A stretch of 64,000 nt of DNA from Salipiger sp. IMCC34102 (GCF_004145405.1 NZ_SELQ01000001.1:558001-622000), one strand, 5' to 3'; numbered from the stretch's first letter, positions 48,368 through 58,106 are shown. Made by a program: numbers and translations. The notes: a model not told the origin generated them from the letters alone.

Positions 48368-48970
48368 ATGGCAGAACGTGACAACCGCGGGGGCCGTGGC
48401 CGCCGCGAAGAGCAAACACCGGAATTCGCCGACCGTCTGGTCGCGATCAACCGCGTGTCCAAGACCGTCAAGGGCGGTAAGCGCTTCGGCTTCGCAGCCC
48501 TCGTCGTCGTGGGCGACCAGAAGGGCCGCGTGGGCTTCGGCAAGGGCAAGGCCAAGGAGGTCCCCGAGGCCATCCGCAAGGCCACCGAAAGCGCCAAGCG
48601 CAACATGATCCGCGTCGCGCTCAAGGACGCGCGCACGCTGCACCACGACATGAACGGTCGCCACGGCGCGGGCCGCGTCGTGATGCGTCAGGCCCCCGCG
48701 GGGACCGGGATCATCGCCGGTGGTCCGATGCGTGCCGTCTTCGAGATGCTGGGCGTCCAGGACGTCGTCTCGAAGTCGATCGGCAGCCAGAACCCCTACA
48801 ACATGATCCGGGCCACGCTGAACGGTCTGCAGAAAGAGCAGTCCCCGCGCGCCGTCGCCCAGCGTCGTGGCAAGAAGGTCGCCGACATCCTGCCCAAGCG
48901 GGACACGGTCGATGAACAGTCCGACGTGGCGCACAACGCCACCGAGGCCGAAGCCACCGTCGACGCGTAA
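48368..48970 (+). CDS. rpsE: 30S ribosomal protein S5
   Basis: A 200-residue accuracy protein of the mRNA entry. It has a Gly/Arg-rich start, [36 protein letters not shown] and the S-x-N-P-Y-N-M-I-R-A tail. AAAGGA precedes the ATG. rpmD follows after 12 bp. Confidence 0.97.
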   Translation: MAERDNRGGRGRREEQTPEFADRLVAINRVSKTVKGGKRFGFAALVVVGDQKGRVGFGKGKAKEVPEAIRKATESAKRNMIRVALKDARTLHHDMNGRHGAGRVVMRQAPAGTGIIAGGPMRAVFEMLGVQDVVSKSIGSQNPYNMIRATLNGLQKEQSPRAVAQRRGKKVADILPKRDTVDEQSDVAHNATEAEATVDA

Positions 48971-48982
48971 GGAGAACTGAGC

Positions 48983-49171
48983 ATGGCAAAGACCATCGTC
49001 GTCAAGCAGGTGGGCTCGCCCATCCGCCGCCCCGAGAAGCAGCGCCAGACCCTCATCGGTCTCGGCCTGAACAAGATGAACCGCACACGCGAGCTGGAGG
49101 ATACGCCCTCTGTCCGCGGCATGGTCAACTCGATCCCGCACCTGGTGCAGATCGTGGAGGAGCGGGGCTGA
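48983..49171 (+). CDS. rpmD: 50S ribosomal protein L30
   Basis: A 62-residue protein with [26 protein letters not shown], split here only to note that this signature is complete. AAGGAG precedes the ATG. It is followed by a terminator rather than directly by rplO, its normal partner. Confidence 0.96.
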   Translation: MAKTIVVKQVGSPIRRPEKQRQTLIGLGLNKMNRTRELEDTPSVRGMVNSIPHLVQIVEERG

Positions 49172-49199
49172 GGCCTGGCTCATCGACCGCGCAAGATTT

Positions 49200-49232
49200 G
49201 ACGCCCGCAGCTTCGCGCTGCGGGCGTCTTTC
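49200..49232 (+). terminator. Intrinsic terminator after rpmD
   Basis: GACGCCCGCAGC and GCTGCGGGCGTC form a perfect 12-bp stem around a 5-nt loop, followed by TTT. Confidence 0.88.
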
Positions 49233-49387
49233 GTCGCGAAGGCCGTCTCTCGCCTTGGGTTGCGCGGATTGCATGGCGGGGTTCCGATCCCGTGCGTTGT
49301 GAAGGCGGCCGGACTTTTCTATCTGCCGGGTACGACGACGAAACGGCTCGCTGAGACTGGCGGGCACCAACCTGCAAGGAGCCTGTT

Positions 49388-49597
49388 ATGGCCATCGCGA
49401 CCTCGACCTCTTCCGTCCGCACCGAGACGTTCCTGGGCCTCAAGACCCAGTTCTCCAACTACATGGCCCGCCGCGCGGCCTACAACCGCACCTACGCCGA
49501 GCTGTCCTCGCTGACCGATCGCGAGCTGTCCGACCTGGGCCTGAGCCGCGGCATGATCCGCGCGGTCGCGCAGGAAGCGGCGCTGACGGCCGTCTGA
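49388..49597 (+). CDS. DUF1127 domain small protein
   Basis: A 69-residue protein whose C-terminal half, R-T-Y-A-E-L-S-S-L-T-D-R-E-L-S-D-L-G-L-S-R, is the DUF1127 motif. Short DUF1127 proteins are arginine-containing helical proteins of Alphaproteobacteria; some affect phosphate or RNA metabolism, but no role can be given for this one. AAGGAG lies 6 nt before the ATG. Own terminator follows, so it is monocistronic. Confidence 0.87.
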   Translation: MAIATSTSSVRTETFLGLKTQFSNYMARRAAYNRTYAELSSLTDRELSDLGLSRGMIRAVAQEAALTAV

Positions 49598-49618
49598 GGC
49601 AATCAACGCGCACCCGTC

Positions 49619-49649
49619 GACGCCCCGCCCGGAACCGGCGGGGCGTCTT
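49619..49649 (+). terminator. Intrinsic terminator after the DUF1127 gene
   Basis: GACGCCCCGCC and GGCGGGGCGTC form a perfect 11-bp stem around 7 nt, followed by TT. Confidence 0.75.
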
Positions 49650-49694
49650 GCGTTTTGGGCCCCCGTTGCCCTGCACCCGGAAGGAGGTCCCCCG

Positions 49695-50450
49695 ATGATC
49701 CCCGAGCGTCTGGAGTTGACCTACCGCGGTCGCACGCTGGTCGGATCGCGCCATGCCGCGGCGGATTCGCGCGGGCTTGCGATCCTGAATCACGGGTTCA
49801 GTGCCAACCGGATCGGGCCGCAGCGATTCTACTTCGAGATCGCGCGGACGCTGGCCGCGGCGGGCATCGACGTCGTGGCCTACGACAGGCTTGGGCAGGG
49901 GGAGAGCTGCGGCACGCTCGACGAGATCACCCTTCCCGACGAGATCGCGCAGATCGAAGCGATGGTCGACGCCCACGGGCAGGGCCGTCCGGTGCACCTG
50001 ATCGGACATTCGCTGGGCGGGATGGAAAGCGCCTGCGTGGCCGCCCGTCTACCAAGGCGTATCGCATCGCTCACGCTCTATGCGCCGGCGGCCTATATCG
50101 CGGACGAGATTACGGGCGGCACGGTGCTTGGCAAACCGGTGGATCCCATCGACGCAGGCGGCGTCGTCGATCACATGGGCCAGCCCGTCGGTCAGCCGCT
50201 GGTGGCCTCCGTGCGCGCGGGGTTCGATCCCTACGCGGGGCTGTCGGCCTATACCGGGCCCGTGCAGATCCACCACGGCTCCCAGGACGAGGTGATCCCC
50301 ATGCGCTACGTCGAGCGCTACGCGCGGATCTGGGGGGCGCGCGCCCGGTTGATCCGGCACGACACCGATCACGGCTTCTCCGCGATCGAGGTGCGCAAGG
50401 CGCTGGCGCGCGACACCCGCGACGGAATCCTTGCGGTCCCGCTTTCTTGA
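49695..50450 (+). CDS. Alpha/beta hydrolase
   Basis: A 251-residue enzyme with the oxyanion-side L-N-H-G-F-S near residue 35, Y-D-R-L-G-Q-G-E-S, the nucleophile elbow G-H-S-L-G-G (serine near 103), an Asp in G-S-Q-D-E-V-I-P and a His in D-T-D-H-G-F. The pattern is of the serine hydrolase/feruloyl-esterase-like group; no lid that would mark a lipase. A very strong AAGGAGG precedes the ATG. It sits alone between DUF1127 and the rplO promoter. Confidence 0.88.
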   Translation: MIPERLELTYRGRTLVGSRHAAADSRGLAILNHGFSANRIGPQRFYFEIARTLAAAGIDVVAYDRLGQGESCGTLDEITLPDEIAQIEAMVDAHGQGRPVHLIGHSLGGMESACVAARLPRRIASLTLYAPAAYIADEITGGTVLGKPVDPIDAGGVVDHMGQPVGQPLVASVRAGFDPYAGLSAYTGPVQIHHGSQDEVIPMRYVERYARIWGARARLIRHDTDHGFSAIEVRKALARDTRDGILAVPLS

Positions 50451-50475
50451 CGCCTTCGTGGTCGGTGGCTATACG
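50447..50475 (+). promoter_or_regulatory. Promoter of rplO
   Basis: TTGACG (50447-50452, overlapping the hydrolase stop codon), 17-bp spacer, TATACG (50470-50475), 95 nt before rplO. Confidence 0.7.
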
Positions 50476-50569
50476 CCGCCAGTCGGCACCATCCGGGCCG
50501 ATTCTGATGCAATGCCGTGTGCCTCGTTCCCGTCGCTGGGTGAGGTCCTCCGGCGAAGGAGAAGCGACA

Positions 50570-51049
50570 ATGTTTAAACTGAACGAACTGTCCGACAACG
50601 AAGGCGCCGCCAAGCGCAAGCAGCGCGTCGGCCGTGGTGCCGGGTCCGGCAAGGGCAAGACCGGTGGCCGTGGTATCAAGGGTCAGAAGTCCCGCTCGGG
50701 TGTGGCCATCAAGGGCTACGAGGGCGGCCAGATGCCGATCTACCAGCGTCTGCCCAAGCGCGGCTTCAACAACATCAACGCCAAGACCTACGCGGTCGTG
50801 AACGTCGGCATGATCCAGAAGTTCATCGACGCGGGCAAGATCGACGCCAAGGCCGAGCTGGACGAAGCCGCGCTGATCGCCTCAGGCCTCGTGCGTCGCG
50901 CGAAGGACGGCATCCGGGTCCTAGCCAAGGGCGAGATCACCAGCGCGGTGACGCTGAACGTGACGGGCGCCTCCAAGGGGGCCGTCGAGGCCATCGAGAA
51001 GGCCGGCGGGTCGGTGACGACCAAGCAGACCGCGGCTGCCGACGCCTGA
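50570..51049 (+). CDS. rplO: 50S ribosomal protein L15
   Basis: A 159-residue late-assembly protein. It has [10 protein letters not shown], the Gly/Lys-rich [15 protein letters not shown], and a C-terminal domain with [21 protein letters not shown] precedes the ATG at 50570. Separated from secY by its own promoter and hairpin. Confidence 0.97.
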   Translation: MFKLNELSDNEGAAKRKQRVGRGAGSGKGKTGGRGIKGQKSRSGVAIKGYEGGQMPIYQRLPKRGFNNINAKTYAVVNVGMIQKFIDAGKIDAKAELDEAALIASGLVRRAKDGIRVLAKGEITSAVTLNVTGASKGAVEAIEKAGGSVTTKQTAAADA

Positions 51050-51052
51050 TGC

Positions 51053-51081
51053 TTGTGGGCGGGGGCATTCCCGCCTAGACA
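51053..51081 (+). promoter_or_regulatory. Probable promoter of secY-adk
   Basis: TTGTGG (51053-51058), 17-bp spacer, TAGACA (51076-51081), immediately after the rplO stop. Confidence 0.45.
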
Positions 51082-51095
51082 GGTTCGAGTTTTCC

Positions 51096-51133
51096 AAACG
51101 CCGCCGGACGGGAAACCGCTTGGCGGCGTTTTT
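51096..51133 (+). terminator. Terminator/attenuator hairpin in front of secY
   Basis: AAACGCCGCC and GGCGGCGTTT form a 10-bp stem around 16 nt and continue into a T-run (51129-51133). It ends 23 nt before the secY ATG and lies downstream of the candidate secY promoter. Confidence 0.8.
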
Positions 51134-51156
51134 CATATCCCAAGAGGCCGTATCAA

Positions 51157-52518
51157 ATGGCATCCGCAGCAGAACAAATGGCAGCGAACATGAGCTGGGG
51201 CGCGCTGGGACGCGCGACCGAGCTGCGCAGCCGCATCTTCTTCACCATCGGTCTTCTGTGCGTCTATCGCCTTGGCACCTACATCCCGGTGCCGGGGATC
51301 GACGGCGTGCAGCTGCGTGCCTTCATGGACGACGCGGCGGCCGGTCTCGGCGGGATCCTGTCGATGTTCACCGGCGGGGCGCTGGCGCGGATGGGGATCT
51401 TCGCGCTGGGGATCATGCCCTATATCTCGGCCTCGATCATCGTGCAGCTTCTGGGGTCCATGTGGGAGCCGCTGAAGCAGCTCAAGAAGGAGGGTGAGCA
51501 GGGGCGTCGCAAGATGAACCAGTACACGCGCTACGGCACCGTGGCGCTGGCGACGGCGCAGGCCTATGGCCTGGCCAAATCGCTGGAGGCGGGGGGGCTT
51601 GCGGCCAACCCCGGGTTCTTCTTCGTGGCGTCCTGCGTCATCACGATCGTCGGCGGCACCATGTTCCTGATGTGGCTGGGCGAGCAGATCACCGCCCGCG
51701 GCATCGGCAACGGCATCTCGCTCATCATCTTCGTGGGCATCATCGCCGAGGTTCCCGCAGCCCTCGCGCAGTTCCTGAGCCAGGGCCGGTCAGGGGCGAT
51801 CAGCCCCTTCGTCATCGTGGGCGTGATCGTCATGGTGATCGCGGTGCTGACCTTCATCGTCTTCATGGAGCGGTCCCTGCGCAAGATCCACATCCAGTAT
51901 CCGCGCCAGCAGCGGGGGATGAAGGTCTACGACGGATCCTCGTCCCACCTGCCGATCAAGGTGAACCCCGCGGGCGTGATCCCCGCGATCTTCGCCAGCG
52001 CCCTGCTGCTGCTGCCGACGACGATCAGCACCTTCTCGGGCGGGACCGCGAACCCGATCATGTCGACCATGCTGGCCTACTTCGGTCCGGGACAGCCGCT
52101 CTACCTGCTGTTCTTCACGATCATGATCGTCTTCTTCACCTACTTCTACACCCGCGAGGTCGCCTTCAAGACGGAGGACGTGGCCGACAACCTCAAGAAC
52201 CAGAACGGCTTCGTGCCCGGCATCCGCCCCGGCAAGCGCACCAAGGAATACCTTGACTACGTGGTGAACCGCATCCTGGTCCTCGGCTCCGGCTACCTGG
52301 CCCTGGTGGCTCTGCTGCCCGAGATCATCCGCAGCCAGTTCGCGATTCCCTTCTACTTCGGCGGCACTTCGATCCTGATCATCGTGTCGGTGGGTATGGA
52401 CACGATCCAGCAAATCCAGTCCCATCTGCTCGCGCATCAGTACGAGGGTCTGATCGAGAAATCGCAGCTGCGCGGCAAGCGCGGTGGAAGCAAGCGGAGG
52501 GGGCCGGCGCGCCGATGA
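51157..52518 (+). CDS. secY: Preprotein translocase subunit SecY
   Basis: A 453-residue ten-helix channel protein. Landmarks are T-Y-I-P-V-P-G-I-D in helix 1, the plug region [16 protein letters not shown] in helix 4-5, and the cytosolic loop F-V-P-G-I-R-P-G that contacts SecA and ribosomes. Its partner secE is at 14375. Overlaps adk by 4 bp (ATGA). Confidence 0.97.
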   Translation: MASAAEQMAANMSWGALGRATELRSRIFFTIGLLCVYRLGTYIPVPGIDGVQLRAFMDDAAAGLGGILSMFTGGALARMGIFALGIMPYISASIIVQLLGSMWEPLKQLKKEGEQGRRKMNQYTRYGTVALATAQAYGLAKSLEAGGLAANPGFFFVASCVITIVGGTMFLMWLGEQITARGIGNGISLIIFVGIIAEVPAALAQFLSQGRSGAISPFVIVGVIVMVIAVLTFIVFMERSLRKIHIQYPRQQRGMKVYDGSSSHLPIKVNPAGVIPAIFASALLLLPTTISTFSGGTANPIMSTMLAYFGPGQPLYLLFFTIMIVFFTYFYTREVAFKTEDVADNLKNQNGFVPGIRPGKRTKEYLDYVVNRILVLGSGYLALVALLPEIIRSQFAIPFYFGGTSILIIVSVGMDTIQQIQSHLLAHQYEGLIEKSQLRGKRGGSKRRGPARR

Positions 52519-53162
52519 ACATCATACTTTTGGGACCGCCGGGGGCGGGCAAGGGAACCCAGGCGCAGCGCCTGGTGAAGGACCGCAACATGGTCCAGCT
52601 CAGCACCGGCGACATGCTGCGGGCGGCCCGGACCTCCGGCACCGAGATGGGCAAGCGCGTGGCAGACGTCATGGACCGCGGAGAGCTCGTCACCGACGAG
52701 ATCGTCATCGGCCTGATCCGCGAGCGGCTGACCTCCGGCGACGAGGTCGAGGGCTATATCTTCGACGGCTTCCCGCGCACGCTGGCGCAGGCCGACGCGC
52801 TGGGGGATCTGCTGGCCGAGCTTGGCCAGACGCTCGACCGGGTCATCCTGATGGAAGTCGACGACGAGGCGCTGGTCGCGCGGATCACCGCGCGCAGCAC
52901 CTGTGCCAACTGCGGCGCGGTCTACAACGACATCACCAAGCCGATCCCCGCCGACGGTGTCTGCACCAGCTGCGGCGCGAAGGCCGAGTTCACGCGCCGC
53001 GCGGACGACAACGAGGAAAGCCTCAAGACCCGGCTTCTGGCCTATTACAAGCAGACCAGCCCTTTGGTCGGCTACTACCACGCCAAGGACGATCTGGCCC
53101 GGGTGGATGGGCTGCAGTCGATGGACGAGGTCGCGGCCTCGATCGCGAAGGCGCTGTCCTGA
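52515..53162 (+). CDS. adk: Adenylate kinase, zinc-containing LID
   Basis: A 215-residue enzyme that interconverts AMP + ATP and two ADP. P-loop G-P-P-G-A-G-K-G-T at 7-15, D-G-F-P-R-T in the core, and a long LID with C-A-N-C-G and C-T-S-C-G, the four-cysteine zinc site found in many Gram-positive and alphaproteobacterial enzymes. Translationally coupled to secY. No rpmJ follows, unlike in E. coli. Confidence 0.97.
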   Translation: MNIILLGPPGAGKGTQAQRLVKDRNMVQLSTGDMLRAARTSGTEMGKRVADVMDRGELVTDEIVIGLIRERLTSGDEVEGYIFDGFPRTLAQADALGDLLAELGQTLDRVILMEVDDEALVARITARSTCANCGAVYNDITKPIPADGVCTSCGAKAEFTRRADDNEESLKTRLLAYYKQTSPLVGYYHAKDDLARVDGLQSMDEVAASIAKALS

Positions 53163-53181
53163 ACACCGGGTAAACCGGGGG

Positions 53182-53210
53182 TTGACGGCATTCGGTCCGC
53201 CCCCTAAAGA
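53182..53210 (+). promoter_or_regulatory. Promoter of rpsM-rpsK-rpoA
   Basis: TTGACG (53182-53187), 17-bp spacer, TAAAGA (53205-53210); leader about 150 nt. Confidence 0.65.
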
Positions 53211-53366
53211 CCCGTATCCCGCAAGGGAATCGCTGCGTTCGGGTCAATATTGCAAGGCACGCGCGTAGATCACCTGATATGACACTGGCCCGCCGGTCCC
53301 CGGTCGGGCCTGCGTTGTGAAAAAAGGGTCTGGCATCACGGACCCGCAACGAAAAGGATTGCTGTT

Positions 53367-53735
53367 TTGGCACGTATTGCTGGGGTCAACATCCCCTCCG
53401 GGAAGCGCGTTCCCATCGCCCTCACCTACATCACCGGTATCGGCAACACCACCGCCCAGAAGATCTGCGAAGCGACCGGCATCGACGCCACGCGCCGCGT
53501 GAACGATCTGTCCGACGCGGAAGTGCTGAAGGTCCGCGAATACATCGACGAGAACCTGACCGTCGAAGGCGACCTGCGCCGCGAGACGCAGATGAACATC
53601 AAGCGCCTGATGGACCTTGGTTCCTACCGTGGCCTGCGTCACCGCCGGAACCTGCCGGTCCGCGGCCAGCGCACCCACACCAACGCACGCACGCGCAAAG
53701 GCCCCGCGAAGGCCATTGCCGGCAAGAAGAAATAA
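53367..53735 (+). CDS. rpsM: 30S ribosomal protein S13 (TTG start)
   Basis: A 122-residue protein that contacts the P-site tRNA and the L5 bridge. The protein [14 protein letters not shown] begins straight after a TTG codon; no ATG or GTG lies nearby in frame, and AAGG lies about 12 nt upstream. The C-terminus [14 protein letters not shown] is complete. rpsK follows after 12 bp. Confidence 0.96.
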   Translation: MARIAGVNIPSGKRVPIALTYITGIGNTTAQKICEATGIDATRRVNDLSDAEVLKVREYIDENLTVEGDLRRETQMNIKRLMDLGSYRGLRHRRNLPVRGQRTHTNARTRKGPAKAIAGKKK

Positions 53736-53747
53736 GGAGACGCACCC

Positions 53748-54140
53748 ATGGCACGTGATACCCGTCGCGCCGGCAAGCGCAAAGTCTCCAAGAACATCGC
53801 CGCAGGTGTGGCGCATGTGAATTCTTCGTTCAACAACACCAAGATCCTGATCTCGGACGTGCAGGGCAACGCGATCTCCTGGTCGTCCGCCGGCACCATG
53901 GGCTTCAAGGGCTCGCGCAAGTCGACGCCCTACGCCGCCCAGATGGCCGCCGAGGATGCGGGCCGGAAGGCCCAGGAACACGGCGTCAAGACGATCGAGG
54001 TCGAAGTGCAGGGCCCCGGTTCGGGCCGTGAGAGCGCGCTGCGCGCCTTGGCCGCCGTCGGCTTCAACATCACCTCGATCCGCGACGTGACCCCGATGGC
54101 CCACAACGGCTGCCGCCCGCCGAAGCGTCGCCGCGTCTGA
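53748..54140 (+). CDS. rpsK: 30S ribosomal protein S11
   Basis: A 130-residue platform protein near the mRNA exit. It has [23 protein letters not shown] and the tail [20 protein letters not shown] precedes the ATG. A hairpin lies between it and rpoA. Confidence 0.97.
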   Translation: MARDTRRAGKRKVSKNIAAGVAHVNSSFNNTKILISDVQGNAISWSSAGTMGFKGSRKSTPYAAQMAAEDAGRKAQEHGVKTIEVEVQGPGSGRESALRALAAVGFNITSIRDVTPMAHNGCRPPKRRRV

Positions 54141-54156
54141 GCAAGATCCAGTCAAT

Positions 54157-54183
54157 GGGGCCGTGCATCCGCACGGCCCCCTT
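54157..54183 (+). terminator. Hairpin between rpsK and rpoA, partial terminator
   Basis: GGGGCCGTGC and GCACGGCCCC form a perfect 10-bp stem around ATCC but only TT follows after one C. Likely a partial terminator or an RNase site tuning rpoA against S13/S11. Confidence 0.5.
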
Positions 54184-54249
54184 GCGCCGTTTTGAAACCT
54201 CGAGCGCAGGCTCCTTTGGACATGGGGGCATGCAAGGATGGAGGGACAT

Positions 54250-55266
54250 ATGATCCACAAGAACTGGGCTGAACTGATCAAGCCGTCGCAGCTGGACGTC
54301 AAGCCGGGCAACGATCCCGCGCGTCGCGCCACCGTGACGGCCGAACCGCTGGAGCGGGGCTTCGGCCTTACCCTGGGGAACGCGCTGCGCCGCATCCTGA
54401 TGTCGTCGCTGCAGGGGGCCGCGATCACGGCCGTGCAGATCGACAACGTGCTGCACGAATTCTCTTCCGTGTCGGGGGTCCGCGAGGACGTGACCGACAT
54501 CGTCCTGAACCTCAAGGGTGTCGCGATCCGCATGGATGTCGAGGGCCCCAAGCGCCTGAGCGTCCAGGCGAAGGGTCCGGGCATCGTCACCGCCGGCGAC
54601 ATCTCGGAAACCGCGGGGATCGAGATACTGAACAAGGATCACGTGATCTGTCACCTCGACGATGGTGCGGATCTTTACATGGAACTGACGGTCAACACCG
54701 GCAAAGGCTATGTGGCCGCCGACAAGAACAAGCCCGAGGATGCGCCCATCGGCATGATCGCGATCGACGCGATCTATTCGCCCGTCAAGAAGGTCAGCTA
54801 TGACGTCCAGCCCACCCGCGAGGGGCAGGTGCTGGACTACGACAAGCTGACCATGAAGGTCGAGACCGACGGCTCTCTGACCCCTGACGATGCCGTGGCC
54901 TATGCCGCGCGCATCCTGCAGGACCAGCTTCAGGTCTTCGTCAACTTCGACGAGCCGGAATCGGCCAACGCCGGTGGCGACGACGACGGGCTGGAGTTCA
55001 ACCCGCTGCTGCTCAAGAAAGTCGACGAGCTGGAGCTTTCGGTGCGGTCCGCCAACTGCCTGAAGAACGACAACATCGTCTACATCGGCGATCTGATCCA
55101 GAAGACCGAGGCCGAGATGCTGCGCACGCCGAACTTCGGCCGCAAGTCCCTGAACGAGATCAAGGAAGTGCTGTCGGGTATGGGTCTGCACCTTGGCATG
55201 GACGTCGAGGACTGGCCGCCGGATAACATCGAGGACCTGGCCAAGAAGTACGAAGACCAGTTCTGA
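54250..55266 (+). CDS. rpoA: DNA-directed RNA polymerase subunit alpha
   Basis: A 338-residue subunit, the usual alphaproteobacterial length. The N-terminal assembly domain has E-P-L-E-R-G-F-G-x-T-L-G-N-A-L-R-R and the C-terminal DNA-binding domain E-L[12 protein letters not shown], with the activator-contact Arg/Asn, then [15 protein letters not shown] precedes the ATG at 54250; an ATG at 54238 is also in frame but badly placed. Confidence 0.98.
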   Translation: MIHKNWAELIKPSQLDVKPGNDPARRATVTAEPLERGFGLTLGNALRRILMSSLQGAAITAVQIDNVLHEFSSVSGVREDVTDIVLNLKGVAIRMDVEGPKRLSVQAKGPGIVTAGDISETAGIEILNKDHVICHLDDGADLYMELTVNTGKGYVAADKNKPEDAPIGMIAIDAIYSPVKKVSYDVQPTREGQVLDYDKLTMKVETDGSLTPDDAVAYAARILQDQLQVFVNFDEPESANAGGDDDGLEFNPLLLKKVDELELSVRSANCLKNDNIVYIGDLIQKTEAEMLRTPNFGRKSLNEIKEVLSGMGLHLGMDVEDWPPDNIEDLAKKYEDQF

Positions 55267-55271
55267 GTTTT

Positions 55272-55297
55272 GTAGGGCGGGATTCGTCCCGCCCTAC
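55272..55297. repeat. Palindrome after rpoA
   Basis: GTAGGGCGGGA and TCCCGCCCTAC form a perfect 11-bp stem with a TTCG tetraloop directly after the rpoA stop. There is no T-run. It looks like a member of a dispersed REP-type family but only one copy of this sequence was noticed in the window. Confidence 0.55.
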
Positions 55298-55381
55298 CCG
55301 CCGACCCGGGCATGGTGCCCCAAAAACGGAGCTTGCGTCACCGCAGCGTGGGCCCATCATAAAACGAAATGGAGACTTAAT

Positions 55382-55801
55382 ATGCGTCACGCACGTGGAT
55401 ACCGCCGCCTGAACCGCACCCATGAACACCGCAAGGCGCTGTTCGCGAACATGGCCGGCTCGCTCATCGAACATGAGCAGATCAAGACGACCCTGCCCAA
55501 GGCCAAGGAACTCAAGCGCGTCATCGACAAGCTGATCACCCTGGGCAAGCGCGGCGACCTGCACGCCCGCCGGATGGCCAACGCGCAGCTCAAGCAGGAG
55601 ATGCACACCGCCAAGCTTTTCGACGTCCTGGGCCCGCGCTACGCCGAGCGGCAGGGCGGCTACTGCCGCGTCCTGAAGGCCGGCTTCCGGTACGGCGACA
55701 TGGCCCCCATGGCCATCATCGAGCTGGTCGACCGCGACCGCGATGCCAAGGGTGCCGCCGACAAGGCCCGCCTGGCCGAGGAAGACCAAGCCGACGCGTA
55801 A
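55382..55801 (+). CDS. rplQ: 50S ribosomal protein L17
   Basis: A 139-residue protein at the back of the large subunit. It has [17 protein letters not shown] and [13 protein letters not shown], and an alphaproteobacterial acidic C-terminal extension. Last ribosomal gene of the run; a strong terminator follows. Confidence 0.97.
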   Translation: MRHARGYRRLNRTHEHRKALFANMAGSLIEHEQIKTTLPKAKELKRVIDKLITLGKRGDLHARRMANAQLKQEMHTAKLFDVLGPRYAERQGGYCRVLKAGFRYGDMAPMAIIELVDRDRDAKGAADKARLAEEDQADA

Positions 55802-55826
55802 GCGCACCGTCACGAAAAGTTTTTTG

Positions 55827-55862
55827 CGGCCCGCCCTTGTTTTGAGGGCGGGCCGTTTGTTT
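55827..55862 (+). terminator. Intrinsic terminator after rplQ
   Basis: CGGCCCGCCCT and AGGGCGGGCCG form a perfect 11-bp stem around 7 nt, followed by TTTGTTT. Confidence 0.9.
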
Positions 55863-55951
55863 ATCTCGTTATGAGTAAAGTAATTTCCCAGCGCTATCGC
55901 GATCACCGGGACTTTGCGCCTTGGTTGTTCTTGAGGAAGGGTTGGGGCGCG

Positions 55952-56563
55952 ATGTCTGCGCAGAACGAAATCGACGATCTTGCTCGGCAGCTGCATAAGT
56001 ATGCGCCCGCCGGCTTGTTCTATGCCCTTCATTTTCGCTTCGTGCAGCCGTTGACGCATTACTGCAACTTCCCGCGGGAATGGTCGGACCTTTACAGCGA
56101 GGAGGCCTTCGCGCTGCGCGATCCGGTCATCGCCTGGGGTTTCGGGAATACCGGAACGTCGCGGTGGTCCGAAATCGACATTCCCGACCATGCCAATATC
56201 CTTGGCCAGGCCGCGACCTTCGGGCTGCACTACGGTTTCGTCGTGGCGGTCGGGCCGATCAAGTCGCGCACCATCGCCTCGGCGGCGCGGTCCGACCGGG
56301 AATTCACGGACGCGGAAATCGAGCCGTTCGCGGCCATCGTCACGAAGATGCACAAGCTGGCTGAACCGCCCGATTCCCTGACCCACGCGCAGATCGAGGC
56401 GTTGCGCCTCGTCGAGGTGGGCGACCGGCATACGGCGGCGGCGGCCAAGCTGGGAATCTCGGAATCCGCCTTCAAGGCGCGGCTCGCCTCCGCGCGCAAC
56501 AGTCTCAAGGCGCGGACGACGGTCGAGGCGATCCAGCGCGCCCGCAACCTGAAGCTGCTCTAG
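55952..56563 (+). CDS. LuxR-family regulator with autoinducer-binding domain
   Basis: A 203-residue regulator. The N-terminal half keeps the acyl-homoserine-lactone pocket residues of LuxR proteins: W-x3-Y in E-W-S-D-L-Y, Asp-Pro in A-L-R-D-P-V, a Trp in S-R-W-S and a Gly in L-H-Y-G-F. The C-terminal half is a LuxR helix-turn-helix (T-H-A-Q-I-E-A-L-R-L-V, then L-G-I-S-E-S-A-F-K-A-R-L). No luxI-type synthase lies nearby, so it is an orphan ('solo') in this window. I prefer the ATG at 55952, behind GGAAGGG; an in-frame ATG at 55871 would add 27 residues and start right after the rplQ terminator. Confidence 0.85.
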   Translation: MSAQNEIDDLARQLHKYAPAGLFYALHFRFVQPLTHYCNFPREWSDLYSEEAFALRDPVIAWGFGNTGTSRWSEIDIPDHANILGQAATFGLHYGFVVAVGPIKSRTIASAARSDREFTDAEIEPFAAIVTKMHKLAEPPDSLTHAQIEALRLVEVGDRHTAAAAKLGISESAFKARLASARNSLKARTTVEAIQRARNLKLL

Positions 56564-56739
56564 GACGCGGTGGATCGGGGCCTCGAGCGGTGGCGGATTG
56601 CCACGGGTCTTCGTTCCGATCGCCATCTCTGCGACGCCGTCCCTGCCGGGGGTCGTATTGACGGCACGCGGATGAATGCATCGGGATGCGACGGGCCGGC
56701 CAATCCGGGCGGGGCGCCGGGCGAGATGTCACTGACACT

Positions 56740-56768
56740 TTGCCAAGCGGCGGGACCGGGTCTATCTG
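56740..56768 (+). promoter_or_regulatory. Promoter of rarA, probably giving a leaderless mRNA
   Basis: TTGCCA (56740-56745), 17-bp spacer, TATCTG (56763-56768), then 6 nt to the ATG at 56775. No SD sequence precedes that ATG. Confidence 0.5.
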
Positions 56769-56774
56769 GGGCTT

Positions 56775-58106
56775 ATGGCAGACCTCTTCGGCGACGACCC
56801 CGCACCCGAACCCTCCTCCGGCCCGCGTCCCCTGGCGGACCGGTTGCGGCCGCGTGCGCTGTCCGAGGTCATCGGTCAGCGCCAGGTGCTTGGACCCGAG
56901 GCCCCGCTGGGGGCGATGCTGGAGTCGGGCGCGCTCTCCAGCCTGGTGTTCTGGGGGCCGCCGGGGGTGGGCAAGACGACCATCGCGCGGCTGCTCGCGG
57001 ATGAGACCGACCTGCACTTCGTCCAGATCAGCGCGATCTTCACCGGCGTGCCGGAACTGCGCAAGGTCTTCGAGGCCGCGAAGCTGCGCCGCCGCAACGG
57101 GCAGGGGACCTTGTTGTTCGTCGACGAGATCCACCGCTTCAACAAGGCCCAGCAGGACAGCTTCCTGCCGCACATGGAGGACGGCACCATCCTGCTGGTC
57201 GGCGCAACGACGGAGAACCCCAGCTTCGAGCTGAACGCCGCCGTCCTGTCCCGCGCGCAGGTGCTGATCCTGACCCGCCTCGAGGAGGCGGACCTCGAGA
57301 GCCTTGCCAAGCGTGCCGAGCAAGAATTGGGCAGGCCCCTGCCGCTCGACGCCTCCGCCCGGGCGGCGCTCATCAATATGGCCGACGGGGACGGGCGGTC
57401 GCTTCTCAACCTCATCGAGCAGGTGGCGGCCTGGAAGACCGACACCGCCCTGGGGGTCGAGACGCTGACCTCGCGGCTGATGAAGCGGGCCACGAAATAC
57501 GACAAGTCTGGCGACGAGCATTACAACCTGATCTCGGCCCTGCACAAATCGGTGCGCGGCTCCGACCCCGATGCGGCGCTTTACTGGTTGGCGCGGATGC
57601 TGACGGGGGGCGAGGATCCGCGTTACCTCGCCCGGCGGATCGTGCGGATGGCGGTCGAGGATATCGGGCTGGCCGACCCGCAGGCGCAGGCCGTCTGCCT
57701 GCAAGCCTGGGAGACCTACGAGCGGTTGGGCAGCCCCGAGGGCGAGTTGGCGCTGGGGCAGGCGGTGACCTACCTGGCACTCGCGCCCAAATCGAACGCG
57801 GGCTACGCGGCCTTCAAGGCGGCGATGGTGGCGGCCAAGAAGAGCGGGTCCGAACCGCCGCCCGCGCATATCCTCAACGCGCCGACGACGCTGATGAAAG
57901 AGCAAGGATTCGGCGCGGGCTACGCCTACGACCATGATGCCCAGGACGGATTTTCAGGCCAGAACTACTTTCCCGACACGATGAAGCGGGGCAGCTACTA
58001 CCAGCCCGTCGATCGCGGGTTCGAGCGGGATCTGAAGAAGCGGCTGGATTATTTCGCGGGACTGCGGGCCAAGCGGCAAGGTCAGGACAAGGGGCGCTCG
58101 AATTGA
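56775..58106 (+). CDS. rarA: Replication-associated recombination protein RarA (MgsA/WRNIP1 family AAA+ ATPase)
   Basis: A 443-residue clamp-loader-like ATPase that acts at stalled replication forks. Walker A G-P-P-G-V-G-K-T-T at 61-69, Walker B F-V-D-E-I-H-R-F-N-K, sensor G-A-T-T-E-N-P-S-F-E, and the C-terminal tetramerisation domain with H-Y-N-L-I-S-A-L-H-K-S-V-R-G-S-D-P-D-A. Length normal. crcB starts 31 bp later. Confidence 0.95.
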   Translation: MADLFGDDPAPEPSSGPRPLADRLRPRALSEVIGQRQVLGPEAPLGAMLESGALSSLVFWGPPGVGKTTIARLLADETDLHFVQISAIFTGVPELRKVFEAAKLRRRNGQGTLLFVDEIHRFNKAQQDSFLPHMEDGTILLVGATTENPSFELNAAVLSRAQVLILTRLEEADLESLAKRAEQELGRPLPLDASARAALINMADGDGRSLLNLIEQVAAWKTDTALGVETLTSRLMKRATKYDKSGDEHYNLISALHKSVRGSDPDAALYWLARMLTGGEDPRYLARRIVRMAVEDIGLADPQAQAVCLQAWETYERLGSPEGELALGQAVTYLALAPKSNAGYAAFKAAMVAAKKSGSEPPPAHILNAPTTLMKEQGFGAGYAYDHDAQDGFSGQNYFPDTMKRGSYYQPVDRGFERDLKKRLDYFAGLRAKRQGQDKGRSN

